Positions 1 through 8,185 of a stretch of 49,676 nt of DNA are shown here, in pieces; the first letter of the stretch is position 1; each line of letters opens with the position of its first letter. The stretch comes from Bdellovibrio sp. (GTDB taxonomy: Bacteria; Bdellovibrionota; Bacteriovoracia; Bacteriovoracales; Bacteriovoracaceae), in contig JACPIU010000013.1 in NCBI GenBank assembly GCA_016187935.1, positions 15,044 through 64,719 of the forward strand, written 5' to 3'. A program made the position numbers and the translations under genes. The notes beneath the pieces were generated by a model that was given only the letters and a program-made list of their open reading frames with translations, did no database searches and was not told where the DNA came from.

Positions 1-170
1 GGAGGACGCGACAACAATAATTGGCCATGATGGCCAATTATGTGCGCGAAGCGCCCCGTAGGGTGGCAGGCCAGGAGGACGCGACAACAATAATTGGCCA
101 CGATGGCCAATTATGTGCGCGAAGCGCCCCGTAGGGTGGCAGGCCAGGAGGCCTGACAACAATTCTTGGC
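1..170. repeat. 73-bp tandem repeat array, two full units plus a partial third
   Basis: Units run 1-73 and 74-146 and differ at one base (T28 versus C101). A partial third copy starts at 147 and diverges after about 24 bases. Each unit contains a near-perfect inverted repeat with arms TAATTGGCCA and TGGCCAATTA around a 3-base spacer (18-40 in unit 1), then GCGC-GAA-GCGC. At the junction with the third copy, arms CAGGCC and GGCCTG (140-155) can form a second hairpin. The array begins at base 1, so it may extend to the left of the window. No coding role is visible. Confidence 0.9.
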
Positions 171-279
171 AGTAAAAATGGCAGCTAATTTCGCTCGGAT
201 AACTCTAGAAATGTATTAAAATGGCCTAATTAGAAAGGGCAGAATTCACATAGCTCTATGGGAATACGTAGATAGGCTT

Positions 280-285
280 TATAAT
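280..285 (+). promoter_or_regulatory. Candidate -10 box for the 1180-residue exported protein gene
   Basis: A perfect TATAAT lies 40 bases before the ATG at 326. No good -35 hexamer sits at the usual 16-18 base distance; a TTCACA at 245-250 is too far away. Bases 171-325 are otherwise AT-rich non-coding leader. The start is supported by GGGGA at 315-319, six bases before the ATG. This is a sequence match only. Confidence 0.35.
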
Positions 286-325
286 GGGGTTATAAGTAGT
301 TAGACCAGTTTGATGGGGAATAGTT

Positions 326-3300
326 ATGAAAAATTTATTCATGTATTTGGTGCTTTTAAGCTGTGGTTTTATCGGAGCGAATGTGACGGTCGCTCATGAT
401 CTGGCCAATCACCCTGATCACCACGTTGTGGCCGGTGATACAGTATATAAGGCCCCGGTTCATTGGAATCCCCCTGAATACCCCCTGGGGACCGGATTTC
501 TGGCCCCTACAATCAATCATCCTTCAGGCTACTATCCGCCAGTTCAACCTTTTAAGGGGCCCATCACTCCATTTAATCCTGAAAAGACAGATATTGGAAA
601 TTATGATTTTAGTATCATGGCCGATCAATGGCACGGACAGGAGTACTCCCAGTGCAACCCTAACGTTGAGCATGCGTGTCCCGGAGGCCATGAATGCGTG
701 GAAGAGAACGTGGATGGAAATTATTTATGCCCAGGACGTCCTAGTCAAGTGAGTGTCACAGACTTAGATGAGATTCAATGTGGCAGCGGCAGTGGAATAA
801 CTACCAAATGTGGAACTGGTCCACAATCAACCCCCTGTATTGCGGATTCCAGATGGCGTCCCAATAGTAAGATTTTCTCAACTTCTACGCCATGGGATGA
901 TCTGGCCGGAGGAACGGGACATTGGACACCACAAGATGGTCCACATAGGCTATGTTATTTTGAACATAACTGCATCTTATCTACTCACTTATCTCCTCGG
1001 AAACTGTGCAAACAAGATTGCATGAATGCTTGCCTCGGACAAGTTAATCCACCATCACACCAGGATTGCGTTAATCACTGTGAAAATCAGTGCAATCATT
1101 CTTACATCAAGACAACATGCACTTATGCAAGTCCATGTTTAAGCTCACATACCCAGGCAAGACCGTCAAAAACCGCTCAAGGGCAAACTATCTCTGAAAC
1201 TTTCGGTTGTACCGACCACTATCAATGTTCTTCGGGTTTATGTCTTGAAACAGACCCAGGTAATGGCCAACCCAAAGTCAAGGCCTGTGTGCCTTTTGCC
1301 GTCTGTCGACGTCCTTGTAAAAAAATAGGAGAAACACTTGGGGGTGGTGATTTCTGTTGCCTCGGACTTTGGGATGGAGGTAATGGCGTCTGCACTGACG
1401 GTACTATCTTTCCCTCGATGCCCGAAGAGATTGAATGGACGGTCGATCAAGCCTCCTGCCAACCAAATATGTACGAGTTGAGATGTGCTACCGCAGATTG
1501 CAATCCTCCACAGCGGGTGAAAGTTCTTTCGAGTATTGGTTCCGGTTCAGGCACTATCGCCGGTGCTGACAACATTGCCAGGTATGAACTCGTGAGCAAG
1601 CAAGATGCACCAAGAGGCCGAGAGCGAGTTGCGATTTCTACCGGTTCTGATGATAAAACTATCGTGGCCAGAAGCGTTTGGCAGTTTGAGCGTTTTATGT
1701 ACAGTGCCGAATGGCTGTGGAGTCAGGCCGGAAGTCCCATTTTCGACGAAAGTTCAAATGGTGGAAAAGCGAATGGCTATTGGTTGATGCATATCAAGGC
1801 CAAGGATTTGGGCAAAAAAATGGCAGAATTGCGTAAGGTCGTCGATAACAGATATATTAAACGACTGGCGGAAATTGAGGAGGATCAACAAACACTCATG
1901 AGCGCACAATTGGGAAGTGGTTCTGGAAGTGGAGATACTGTAGGTTCCACAGGTAATGCTGCCAGCAGCATCGAATATTTGAAATTGATGGCAAAAAATC
2001 ATCAGGCCTTGGCGGAGCTTGATGCAGAAAAATTTGGTAATTATACCATCCTTTCCGCTCTTGCAAACGGATCTGGCGGATTAAGTGAGGTGCATAATCA
2101 TCCCTCGATGTTGGATACAAACGATAAATACCATACCTATGGTGATTATGGTGAGCATGGAGGTCCTTTGTATTGTGAAGCATGGTTTCCTCATTGTTGG
2201 TTTTCTACCAGTCTATGTGGCACACGTTTTGATAAAAATAAAGTTTGTGTCATAGAAAGACAGAAGGTCAACCTGGATGGAGTTACCAACATGCTTGATC
2301 CCCTTTATCCGATGGCAATATTGAATCTCGGTGGCGTGAATGGTCAGGGTCAGACCATTCCTACTGGAGTGATGATTGGAGCGGCAGTGGCAGTTGGGAT
2401 GTACAATCCGGTGGCCGGATTGGCGGTCTTGGGAGTTATGGCGCTTATCAATTACTTCAAGGGTTGGGATATCCCGGTAAAACGCGAAGACTGGAAAAAT
2501 GACAAGAACAAATTTGTGGATGGCATCTATGCTCATTTCCAGGGCTATGCCAATCAAGACCTCGAAGGAGGAAATGCTGCTGAAACTGCCTACAATAAAG
2601 CGCATAAAGTGCATAATATTTCAGGCATGTATCAACGAGATGAACTGAAATTACTTTTGCTCGATTTAAATATTCCTGAAGCCGATTTTTGGTCCCAGCT
2701 AGACTGTATTGAGGTTTCGAAGAGTAAAGACTCTGCTTTCGATGCGAAATGCAAGAACCTCTATCCTGATTGGCCTTTAACGACTGAAAAACTGCACGAT
2801 CTGGCCCTGAAGAAAAGTGCAGAGAGTGGGGTCATCCATACACTTAAATATGCTGCTGCTGGAGGAAGTCAATATCCAACCGGAGGAGCATCGTATGTGA
2901 AGGATTATTTTGGGGTTATGCTCGATTATCTGGCCCTTTATCATCAACGAGCGGCAGAGATGCATAATGAAGTTGCTGCCTGTTTAACACGCATGGCGAT
3001 TAGTGTAGAAACCCCTCTGGCCGGTGGTGCTTCGGTAGGGCAAGGAAGTACTAATATTGCCACTTCTGCAGCTCCAGTTATAGATACCACCATTCCAACC
3101 GTATCAACTCCAGTAGCTTGTACAGGCGCTGCATGTAATTCTGCCATAGATCAATCTAATATGAACGGAATTAATTTTGGGATCAATGGGTATAATCCAG
3201 GTGGTGTTGCCGATGGTGGTGGCAGTTTCGGCACTGGTGATTGGAACGGAAGGGGGAGCTTTGGAACAGGTCGAATGGGAGGCGGCACTTTAAATGATAC

Positions 3301-3868
3301 GTTAATGGCCCGTCGGCAAAAGCGTTTGGATGCGAGAAATCGACTTTCCAGAGGAAGAAAGAAGGGCGCGCATGATGATGAATCAGGTGCTGATCGACTT
3401 AGAAAGGACCTTGCCCATATCAATGGCGCCCATGCCGTTTTTAAAACACTCAAAGGTGGTATCTATGCGGGAGGTTCGGCAGGAGGAATGGCCGGCATTT
3501 CAGCACCCATCGATCCCAATGCTGGCAAAGGATCAGGAAGTGGTAGTGGGAACATGGATGCCAACCTTAGTGATGGACACGGTGGTGATGGACATGATGG
3601 TGAAGGAGCAACTGAAGGACAGCGCCCAAGCTATGCTGGTAATTTGTTTGGAGACAGTTATAACGGCGGCGGAGGGGCCGGCGGGGCCGGCGGAACTCTT
3701 GGTGCCACGGCCACCGGTTTATCACAATATGACGAAGATAATCTTCTGAGAGATTCTCAGAAAGGCAAGAATGAGCAAATTGATCCTGATGCTGATACCA
3801 TTTTCAAGCAGATCTCCAGGGCCTATATGCATTATGGAGTTCCGCGCTTGCTTAAGAAGAAGAAGTAG
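326..3868 (+). CDS. Large exported Cys-rich, Gly-rich protein of unknown function
   Basis: 1180 residues. Residues 1-23 form a typical signal peptide (MKNLF, then a hydrophobic run). A Cys-rich region covers about 110-391 with many CxxxC and CxxC spacings and a CCLG motif, suggesting disulfide-bonded small domains outside the cytoplasm. A hydrophobic stretch at about 680-711 could cross a membrane. The C-terminal part from about 960 to 1130 is rich in Gly, Ser and Asp, and the end is a KKKK tail. Short GSGSG-type linkers recur near residues 153, 405, 530 and in the tail, which suggests a multidomain surface or secreted protein. I do not recognise the family. The start has a good Shine-Dalgarno sequence. 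The gene overlaps the end of convergent serB by 17 bases. Confidence 0.85.
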   Translation: MKNLFMYLVLLSCGFIGANVTVAHDLANHPDHHVVAGDTVYKAPVHWNPPEYPLGTGFLAPTINHPSGYYPPVQPFKGPITPFNPEKTDIGNYDFSIMADQWHGQEYSQCNPNVEHACPGGHECVEENVDGNYLCPGRPSQVSVTDLDEIQCGSGSGITTKCGTGPQSTPCIADSRWRPNSKIFSTSTPWDDLAGGTGHWTPQDGPHRLCYFEHNCILSTHLSPRKLCKQDCMNACLGQVNPPSHQDCVNHCENQCNHSYIKTTCTYASPCLSSHTQARPSKTAQGQTISETFGCTDHYQCSSGLCLETDPGNGQPKVKACVPFAVCRRPCKKIGETLGGGDFCCLGLWDGGNGVCTDGTIFPSMPEEIEWTVDQASCQPNMYELRCATADCNPPQRVKVLSSIGSGSGTIAGADNIARYELVSKQDAPRGRERVAISTGSDDKTIVARSVWQFERFMYSAEWLWSQAGSPIFDESSNGGKANGYWLMHIKAKDLGKKMAELRKVVDNRYIKRLAEIEEDQQTLMSAQLGSGSGSGDTVGSTGNAASSIEYLKLMAKNHQALAELDAEKFGNYTILSALANGSGGLSEVHNHPSMLDTNDKYHTYGDYGEHGGPLYCEAWFPHCWFSTSLCGTRFDKNKVCVIERQKVNLDGVTNMLDPLYPMAILNLGGVNGQGQTIPTGVMIGAAVAVGMYNPVAGLAVLGVMALINYFKGWDIPVKREDWKNDKNKFVDGIYAHFQGYANQDLEGGNAAETAYNKAHKVHNISGMYQRDELKLLLLDLNIPEADFWSQLDCIEVSKSKDSAFDAKCKNLYPDWPLTTEKLHDLALKKSAESGVIHTLKYAAAGGSQYPTGGASYVKDYFGVMLDYLALYHQRAAEMHNEVAACLTRMAISVETPLAGGASVGQGSTNIATSAAPVIDTTIPTVSTPVACTGAACNSAIDQSNMNGINFGINGYNPGGVADGGGSFGTGDWNGRGSFGTGRMGGGTLNDTLMARRQKRLDARNRLSRGRKKGAHDDESGADRLRKDLAHINGAHAVFKTLKGGIYAGGSAGGMAGISAPIDPNAGKGSGSGSGNMDANLSDGHGGDGHDGEGATEGQRPSYAGNLFGDSYNGGGGAGGAGGTLGATATGLSQYDEDNLLRDSQKGKNEQIDPDADTIFKQISRAYMHYGVPRLLKKKK

Positions 3869-5045
3869 CAGGCGGAATGCCTAGAAAATAAAGGATCGTT
3901 GTCATGGGCCCGTGCCCCATATGGTGCCGGGCCCTTTCTTTCACCACCTCTTTGGCGTGATAGGCGATGCCCAGACCCGCTGCCGCCAGCATGGGAAGAT
4001 CATTAGCTCCGTCACCGATGGCCACAACCTGCTCCAAGTGAATTCCCATTTGCTGCGCCAAGAGTTTTAAAATGATGGCCTTTTGGTTGGCATTGATAAT
4101 GGTGCCTTGAATTTTTCCAGTCAGCTTGCCATTGACGATTTCAAGTTCGTTGGCAAAAGCATAATCCAACCCCAACTTTTCTTTGAAGGCGTTGGCAAAA
4201 TAGGAAAAACCGCCCGAAATGAGCGCTGTTTTGTAACCGAGAGATTTAACCGTCTTGATGAATTCTTCCGCCCCGTTAGTCATGGGAAGAGTTTCGAGAA
4301 TATTGCGCATGGTGCTTTCATCCAGACCTTTCAACATCGCCACTCGTTCCGTCAGAGATTGGTCAAAATCCATTTTGCCATTCATGGCCGCTGCTGTGAT
4401 CGCCTTGATCTTATCTCCCACATTGTAGACGGTGGCCAGTTCGTCAATAACTTCCGCCTGAATAAGAGTGCTGTCCATGTCGAAGACGATAAGACGTTTG
4501 TTCCTGCGAAAGATATTGTCTTTTAAAAAAACCAAATCCATCTGATGGGTATTGCTAATTTTCAACAATTCTTTCTTAACACTATTTAAATCCACCGATG
4601 TCGGTACGGTTGTCGTCAGTTCCAGTGATTTGAAGTGTGATGGGGAGACATTATCGATGCGATGAATGTTGATTCCAAACTGGGCCAGAATTTGCGCCAC
4701 ATCTTTCACGAAAGCTGAGGTGAGGAATTCACTTGCCACACAGTGGAGGATGAATCGTTCAGAGACCTCAACAATGCGTGAGTCAAATTCCCGATTATCA
4801 AGAATATTAAAATCCAGCGCCAATCCCAATTTTTTTGTTTCAAAAAGAAGATCCTTGATAACCGGATAGTCTTTCCGATCGGAATCAATTTCTAATAAAA
4901 ATGAGAGGGAGAGGAGTCCATGGGTAACAGCTTGGCCCATATCGGCCAAGACCGCTCCACTTGAGGCCACAATACTCATCAACTTGCCGGTAATACCGGT
5001 CTTATCAGGGCCGGAAACGGTGACCAGAATATATTCTTTAGACAT
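3852..5045 (-). CDS. serB: Phosphoserine phosphatase SerB with ACT-like N-terminus
   Basis: 397 residues. It hydrolyses O-phosphoserine to serine, the last step of phosphorylated serine synthesis, in the cytosol. The N-terminal 170 or so residues look like tandem ACT regulatory domains (VTVSGPDKTGITGKL near residue 8). The HAD phosphatase core follows: FDMDST with catalytic Asp189 and Asp191, SGG at 277-279, Lys322 and GDGAND at 344-349. The length fits ACT-containing SerB forms. The gene starts 3 bases after the pgsA stop, so the two form an operon. Its 3' end overlaps the convergent exported-protein gene by 17 bases. The glycine decarboxylase gene further right acts in linked one-carbon metabolism. 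Confidence 0.95.
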   Translation of the reverse strand: MSKEYILVTVSGPDKTGITGKLMSIVASSGAVLADMGQAVTHGLLSLSFLLEIDSDRKDYPVIKDLLFETKKLGLALDFNILDNREFDSRIVEVSERFILHCVASEFLTSAFVKDVAQILAQFGINIHRIDNVSPSHFKSLELTTTVPTSVDLNSVKKELLKISNTHQMDLVFLKDNIFRRNKRLIVFDMDSTLIQAEVIDELATVYNVGDKIKAITAAAMNGKMDFDQSLTERVAMLKGLDESTMRNILETLPMTNGAEEFIKTVKSLGYKTALISGGFSYFANAFKEKLGLDYAFANELEIVNGKLTGKIQGTIINANQKAIILKLLAQQMGIHLEQVVAIGDGANDLPMLAAAGLGIAYHAKEVVKERARHHMGHGPMTTILYFLGIPPATSSS

Positions 5046-5048
5046 AGG

Positions 5049-5693
5049 TTAGTCCTGAGTAAAAGGTCTTTTTGAGTGCTTGCGTTCTAAGCGTAAAGCA
5101 TTCAATTTTTTAAACAGCGTTAGAGAGTATTCCAAAGCGGAATATAAACTGAAGACACAAGCACCATAGATGCAAAAGATTCCCATTTCAGGCAGAGGAA
5201 TACCATAAGGTTTTTCAAAGGCCATTAAAAATGGGATTCCCACCATCTGAAGCGTCGTTTTCCATTTCCCCATGGCCGCGACGGGAACGGAAAGTCCCCG
5301 TTCATGGGCCAAGAGTCGAAGTGAAGTAATATAGAATTCTCGTAACACCAAAATGATAACAATTAAAATGGGAATGCGATCCAAGGCCCCCAACATCATG
5401 AGGGATGAGACGACCAGAAATTTATCTGCTACGGGATCGAGAAAAGAACCAAAGACGGTGATGAGATTCCTTTTCCTGGCGAGGTAGCCATCAAAGAAGT
5501 CAGTAATACTGGCCAAGGCAAAAGTCCAAGCGGCAACCCAACCAAACCAGGATTTCAAACTGGCGGTTTGACCAAAATCAATTAAATTTAGGTACAAGCT
5601 CCCAATCACGAGAGGAACCATGAGAATGCGAAAGAAGGTTAGTCTGTTGGGTAGATTGTCGATCTCCCATTCTTTACTTGCTTGAGGTGTCAT
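5049..5693 (-). CDS. pgsA: CDP-diacylglycerol--glycerol-3-phosphate 3-phosphatidyltransferase
   Basis: 214 residues from the ATG at 5693. It catalyses the committed step of phosphatidylglycerol synthesis at the inner membrane. The CDP-alcohol phosphotransferase signature is complete: D68-G69, A72-R73, G82, D86 and D90, inside DGYLARKRN...GSFLDPVADK. Several hydrophobic segments flank it. The N-terminal DNLPNRLTFFRI matches the usual PgsA start region. A GTG at 5768 would extend the protein by 25 residues; I prefer 5693 because homology begins just after it, although neither start has a clear Shine-Dalgarno sequence. It is co-transcribed with serB downstream. Confidence 0.93.
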   Translation of the reverse strand: MTPQASKEWEIDNLPNRLTFFRILMVPLVIGSLYLNLIDFGQTASLKSWFGWVAAWTFALASITDFFDGYLARKRNLITVFGSFLDPVADKFLVVSSLMMLGALDRIPILIVIILVLREFYITSLRLLAHERGLSVPVAAMGKWKTTLQMVGIPFLMAFEKPYGIPLPEMGIFCIYGACVFSLYSALEYSLTLFKKLNALRLERKHSKRPFTQD

Positions 5694-5840
5694 AATGAAT
5701 ATCACAAAATTGATCGCCAAATAATAGGCAGAGTGAGGCCCTTTTGTAAATGGAAAGTAAACTAACACGCTCAGGTATGAGAACCTTTGACATATTTAAA
5801 GATGTTTCCCCAGATTCCTAAAAGTACGTTAAAATTGAAA

Positions 5841-5881
5841 CCAGGGCGTTAGCCTGAGTAGGTAGGAGGCCGACAGCAATT
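5841..5881 (+). repeat. Leader segment resembling the 1-170 repeat and part of the 8.1-kb element
   Basis: Bases 5841-5856 (CCAGGGCGTTAGCCTG) match 8079-8094 at 15 of 16 positions. The following GGAGGCCGACAGCAATT resembles GGAGGCCTGACAACAATT at 147-164. The segment includes AGGAGG at 5864-5869, the likely ribosome binding site of the PilZ gene starting at 5882, with a rather long 12-base spacer. It may be a dispersed repeat that doubles as a leader. Confidence 0.5.
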
Positions 5882-6637
5882 ATGCCAGAAAATTTAAAAG
5901 GTAAAAGTCATTCGAAATTTAATTTGATCAAAAATCAGGAGCAGGTTTTTGAAAAGCGTGTATTACCCCGTTTCCCTTTTACTTTTATGGCCTTTAGGCT
6001 GAGGCAAGTGTCATGTTGCAAAATATTTGAAGTGCGTGATCTTTCGTTGCGGGGAGCGCACATTGCACTCAAGGATGGAGCGGTTGCTGTTGTCAATGGT
6101 GAGCAATTGGATGGTGAGATCGTCTGGAAGGGCAAAAAAGTGCCCGTTTCAGGTAAGGTGATCTGGGTTAAAGGTCAATCTTTGGGGTTGGAATTCTGCT
6201 CCACTTCCACTTTGGAAAACGATCTGATGGAATTGCTTTCGCTGGAAAATGTGGCCGCCGATTTCCGCCCTCTGCATGAAAACCCCCTTCAAACTGATTT
6301 ACCTTCTAATTTAAAATATTGGCTCAAGGCAGACGGCCCTGCTGAGGTCTTTGTTTGGCAGCATAATGATGGTGAATTGGCGCGTTTTCAATTCCTCTTC
6401 CTCGATCACTTTGTCGAATGGGAGGACGGTCGGGGCATAAAAACCGGGCGCATGGTCAATGTTCGTGACATTGAGACCCCTCTGGCCCCGGAGGATGAAT
6501 TTATGTTCGAGATGGATGGTCAGGTTGACCACCACAAAATCGGTATAGCTTGCAAGATGATGGATCGGATTCCCAACAATTATATTCCTGAAAATACCAC
6601 CCAATTTTTGCGCATGAAGCTGAGTGCCACGTGCTGA
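5882..6637 (+). CDS. PilZ domain protein
   Basis: 251 residues, no signal peptide. A PilZ domain lies near residues 22-110: basic/Arg motif EKRVLPR (25-30) and DLSLRGAHI (53-61), the DxSxxG part of the cyclic-di-GMP binding signature. The C-terminal 130 residues have no family I recognise, with several beta-rich segments (FVWQHNDGELARFQFLF). PilZ proteins are typically cyclic-di-GMP effectors; which process this one controls cannot be read from the context, since glpX follows and pgsA diverges upstream. AGGAGG at 5864-5869 precedes the ATG. Confidence 0.8.
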   Translation: MPENLKGKSHSKFNLIKNQEQVFEKRVLPRFPFTFMAFRLRQVSCCKIFEVRDLSLRGAHIALKDGAVAVVNGEQLDGEIVWKGKKVPVSGKVIWVKGQSLGLEFCSTSTLENDLMELLSLENVAADFRPLHENPLQTDLPSNLKYWLKADGPAEVFVWQHNDGELARFQFLFLDHFVEWEDGRGIKTGRMVNVRDIETPLAPEDEFMFEMDGQVDHHKIGIACKMMDRIPNNYIPENTTQFLRMKLSATC

Positions 6638-6668
6638 TTGTTATCACGCCTTCTGGCCAATCACTCTT

Positions 6669-6697
6669 TTGACATCTTATACTTGGTGCCTTTACGA
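6669..6697 (+). promoter_or_regulatory. Candidate promoter for glpX
   Basis: A consensus TTGACA at 6669-6674 lies 50 bases before the glpX ATG. At 17-base spacing the -10 position reads TTACGA (6692-6697), a poor match. A better TATACT at 6678-6683 is too close to pair with this -35. The assignment rests mainly on the -35 box. Confidence 0.3.
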
Positions 6698-6723
6698 CAA
6701 CCATTATTGAAAGGAGTCACCCC

Positions 6724-7680
6724 ATGAATCGCAACCTGGCCTTAGAATTTGTTCGCGTGACAGAAATGGCCGCTATAGCTTCCGCCCGTTATATGGGACG
6801 TGGAGATGAGAAGGCCGCAGATCAAGCAGCGGTTGATGCCATGCGAACCATGTTGGATTCTGTGGAATGTGCCGGGACAGTCGTGATTGGTGAGGGCGAA
6901 AGGGATGAAGCTCCCATGCTCTATATTGGTGAAAAAGTAGGAACGGGAAATGGTCCGAAGCTTGATATAGCCCTTGATCCCCTAGAAGGAACGGCCGTTT
7001 GTGCGAGTGGCGCTAATAACTCAATTAGCGTTATGGCGATTGCTGAACATGGTCATTTTTTGAATGCACCAGATACTTATATGTTGAAGCTTGCCACTGG
7101 GCCTGAAGGACGGGGTGTCGTGGATATTCTGGAGTCGCCAACCGAAAATCTACGCCGTTTAAGCTTAGCGAAAAAATGCCGAGTGCAAGATTTGACGGCG
7201 ATTATTTTAAATCGACCCAGACATAAAGAATTAATTGATGAGGTCAGACGCACTGGTGCACGTATCCAATTGATTGGTGACGGTGATGTGGCCGGGGCCA
7301 TTGCTACCTGTATGCCTAAGGCCGGGGTTGATATTCTTTTTGGGATTGGCGGGGCCCCAGAAGGCGTTATTGCGGCCGCTGCTTTACGCTGTTTGGGTGG
7401 GGAATTTCAAGGTATTTTAAAACCGCGAAACCAAGAAGAAATCGAGCGTGCTCGTCGCATGGGAGTAAGTGATATCAATAAAGTTTGGAGCATTAATGAA
7501 TTGGCCCAAGGAGATGTCATGTTCTGTGCCACCGGGGTTACGTCGGGCGAATTTTTGCGCGGTGTTCGTTTTGCTCCGTGGGGGGCGCAAACTCATTCAT
7601 TGGTTATGCGCAGTAAGACAGGGACTATTCGTCATATTGAGGCCGAGCATCACTTTGATAAAAAGCCACAACTAAATTAG
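6724..7680 (+). CDS. glpX: Class II fructose-1,6-bisphosphatase (GlpX)
   Basis: 318 residues. It removes the 1-phosphate from fructose 1,6-bisphosphate in gluconeogenesis, in the cytosol. Family motifs are present: ARYMGRGDEKAADQAAVDAM (21-40), GEGERDEAPMLYIGE (56-70) and the metal-binding DPLEGT (85-90), followed by GIGGAPEGV. The length matches the family. AAGGAG at 6711-6716 is seven bases before the ATG. A small phasin-like gene follows after 21 bases and may be co-transcribed. Confidence 0.96.
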   Translation: MNRNLALEFVRVTEMAAIASARYMGRGDEKAADQAAVDAMRTMLDSVECAGTVVIGEGERDEAPMLYIGEKVGTGNGPKLDIALDPLEGTAVCASGANNSISVMAIAEHGHFLNAPDTYMLKLATGPEGRGVVDILESPTENLRRLSLAKKCRVQDLTAIILNRPRHKELIDEVRRTGARIQLIGDGDVAGAIATCMPKAGVDILFGIGGAPEGVIAAAALRCLGGEFQGILKPRNQEEIERARRMGVSDINKVWSINELAQGDVMFCATGVTSGEFLRGVRFAPWGAQTHSLVMRSKTGTIRHIEAEHHFDKKPQLN

Positions 7681-7701
7681 GATCGGAAGAGGAGATTATC
7701 T

Positions 7702-8025
7702 ATGGCGGACAAAAAAAGTTCAGATACAGGAATTGGCGATGTTATAAAAAAAGTGGTGTCCATCGGTGTAGGGGCCGCTTTTATGACAGAAGATGCTGTG
7801 CGCAACATCTTGTCTGATTTACCCCTGCCAAAAGACATTCTTTCAGGTTTGGTTCAGAACGCCAAAAATGCCAAAGAAGATTTTGCCTTGAGTATTCGCG
7901 AGGAATTGAGCGGCCATTTGGCCAAACTTGATCACAACAAAATTATTGATGAAATTTTAAGAAAATATGATTTTGAGGTGAAGGCCACCATTAGTTTTAA
8001 GAAGAAGGAGACTCCTCCCACATAA
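7702..8025 (+). CDS. Small phasin-like hypothetical protein
   Basis: 107 residues. It is mostly amphipathic helix: a hydrophobic VVSIGVGAAFMTEDAV segment near residue 17, then charged helices (GLVQNAKNAKEDFALSIREE), and a Lys-rich end. This pattern recalls phasin/PhaF-like granule-associated proteins or the polyhydroxyalkanoate-regulator family, but no diagnostic motif is visible, so the link is weak. The ATG has GAGGAG upstream at good spacing. It sits between glpX and a 125-nt hairpin element and probably shares the glpX transcript. Confidence 0.75.
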   Translation: MADKKSSDTGIGDVIKKVVSIGVGAAFMTEDAVRNILSDLPLPKDILSGLVQNAKNAKEDFALSIREELSGHLAKLDHNKIIDEILRKYDFEVKATISFKKKETPPT

Positions 8026-8055
8026 CTAGGAGTTCATAAAGATGCATTCCTTAGT

Positions 8056-8180
8056 TATACCCTTCGGATTTTGATTTTCCAGGGCGTTGGCCTGCGGACT
8101 CGACGCCTGCGACGTGCTGGAAGCACGCCTCAGCATCGCGCCTTGTCCGCCTACTTGAAAACCAAACTACGAAGGGTATA
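8056..8180. repeat. 125-nt terminal-inverted-repeat hairpin element, copy A
   Basis: Ends are inverted: TATACCCTTCG at 8056-8066 pairs perfectly with CGAAGGGTATA at 8170-8180, and the next 14 bases pair imperfectly, giving a stem of about 25 bp. The centre holds a hairpin (CGTGCT, loop GGA, AGCACG; 8113-8127). The right inner part, CTCAGCATCGCGCCT, resembles CTCAATCGCGCCT in the copy at 24995-25119, and both elements are exactly 125 nt. It is GC-rich, non-coding and intergenic, which fits a REP/MITE-like dispersed element. Confidence 0.75.
8172..8176 (+). promoter_or_regulatory. Ribosome binding site of yggS supplied by element A
   Basis: AAGGG at 8172-8176 is nine bases before the ATG at 8186 and lies inside the right terminal repeat of the hairpin element. 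In an RNA covering the whole element this sequence would be paired with 8060-8064, so the stem could mask the ribosome binding site. Confidence 0.5.
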
Positions 8181-8185
8181 GTTCC

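Noticed and set aside
1-170. CRISPR array
   Set aside because: The units are directly abutting 73-bp copies with no unique spacers and no cas genes nearby.
2213-2614. 133-codon open frame on the minus strand inside the exported-protein gene
   Set aside because: It lies opposite a clear coding frame, has no ribosome binding site, and its composition is that of a shadow frame.
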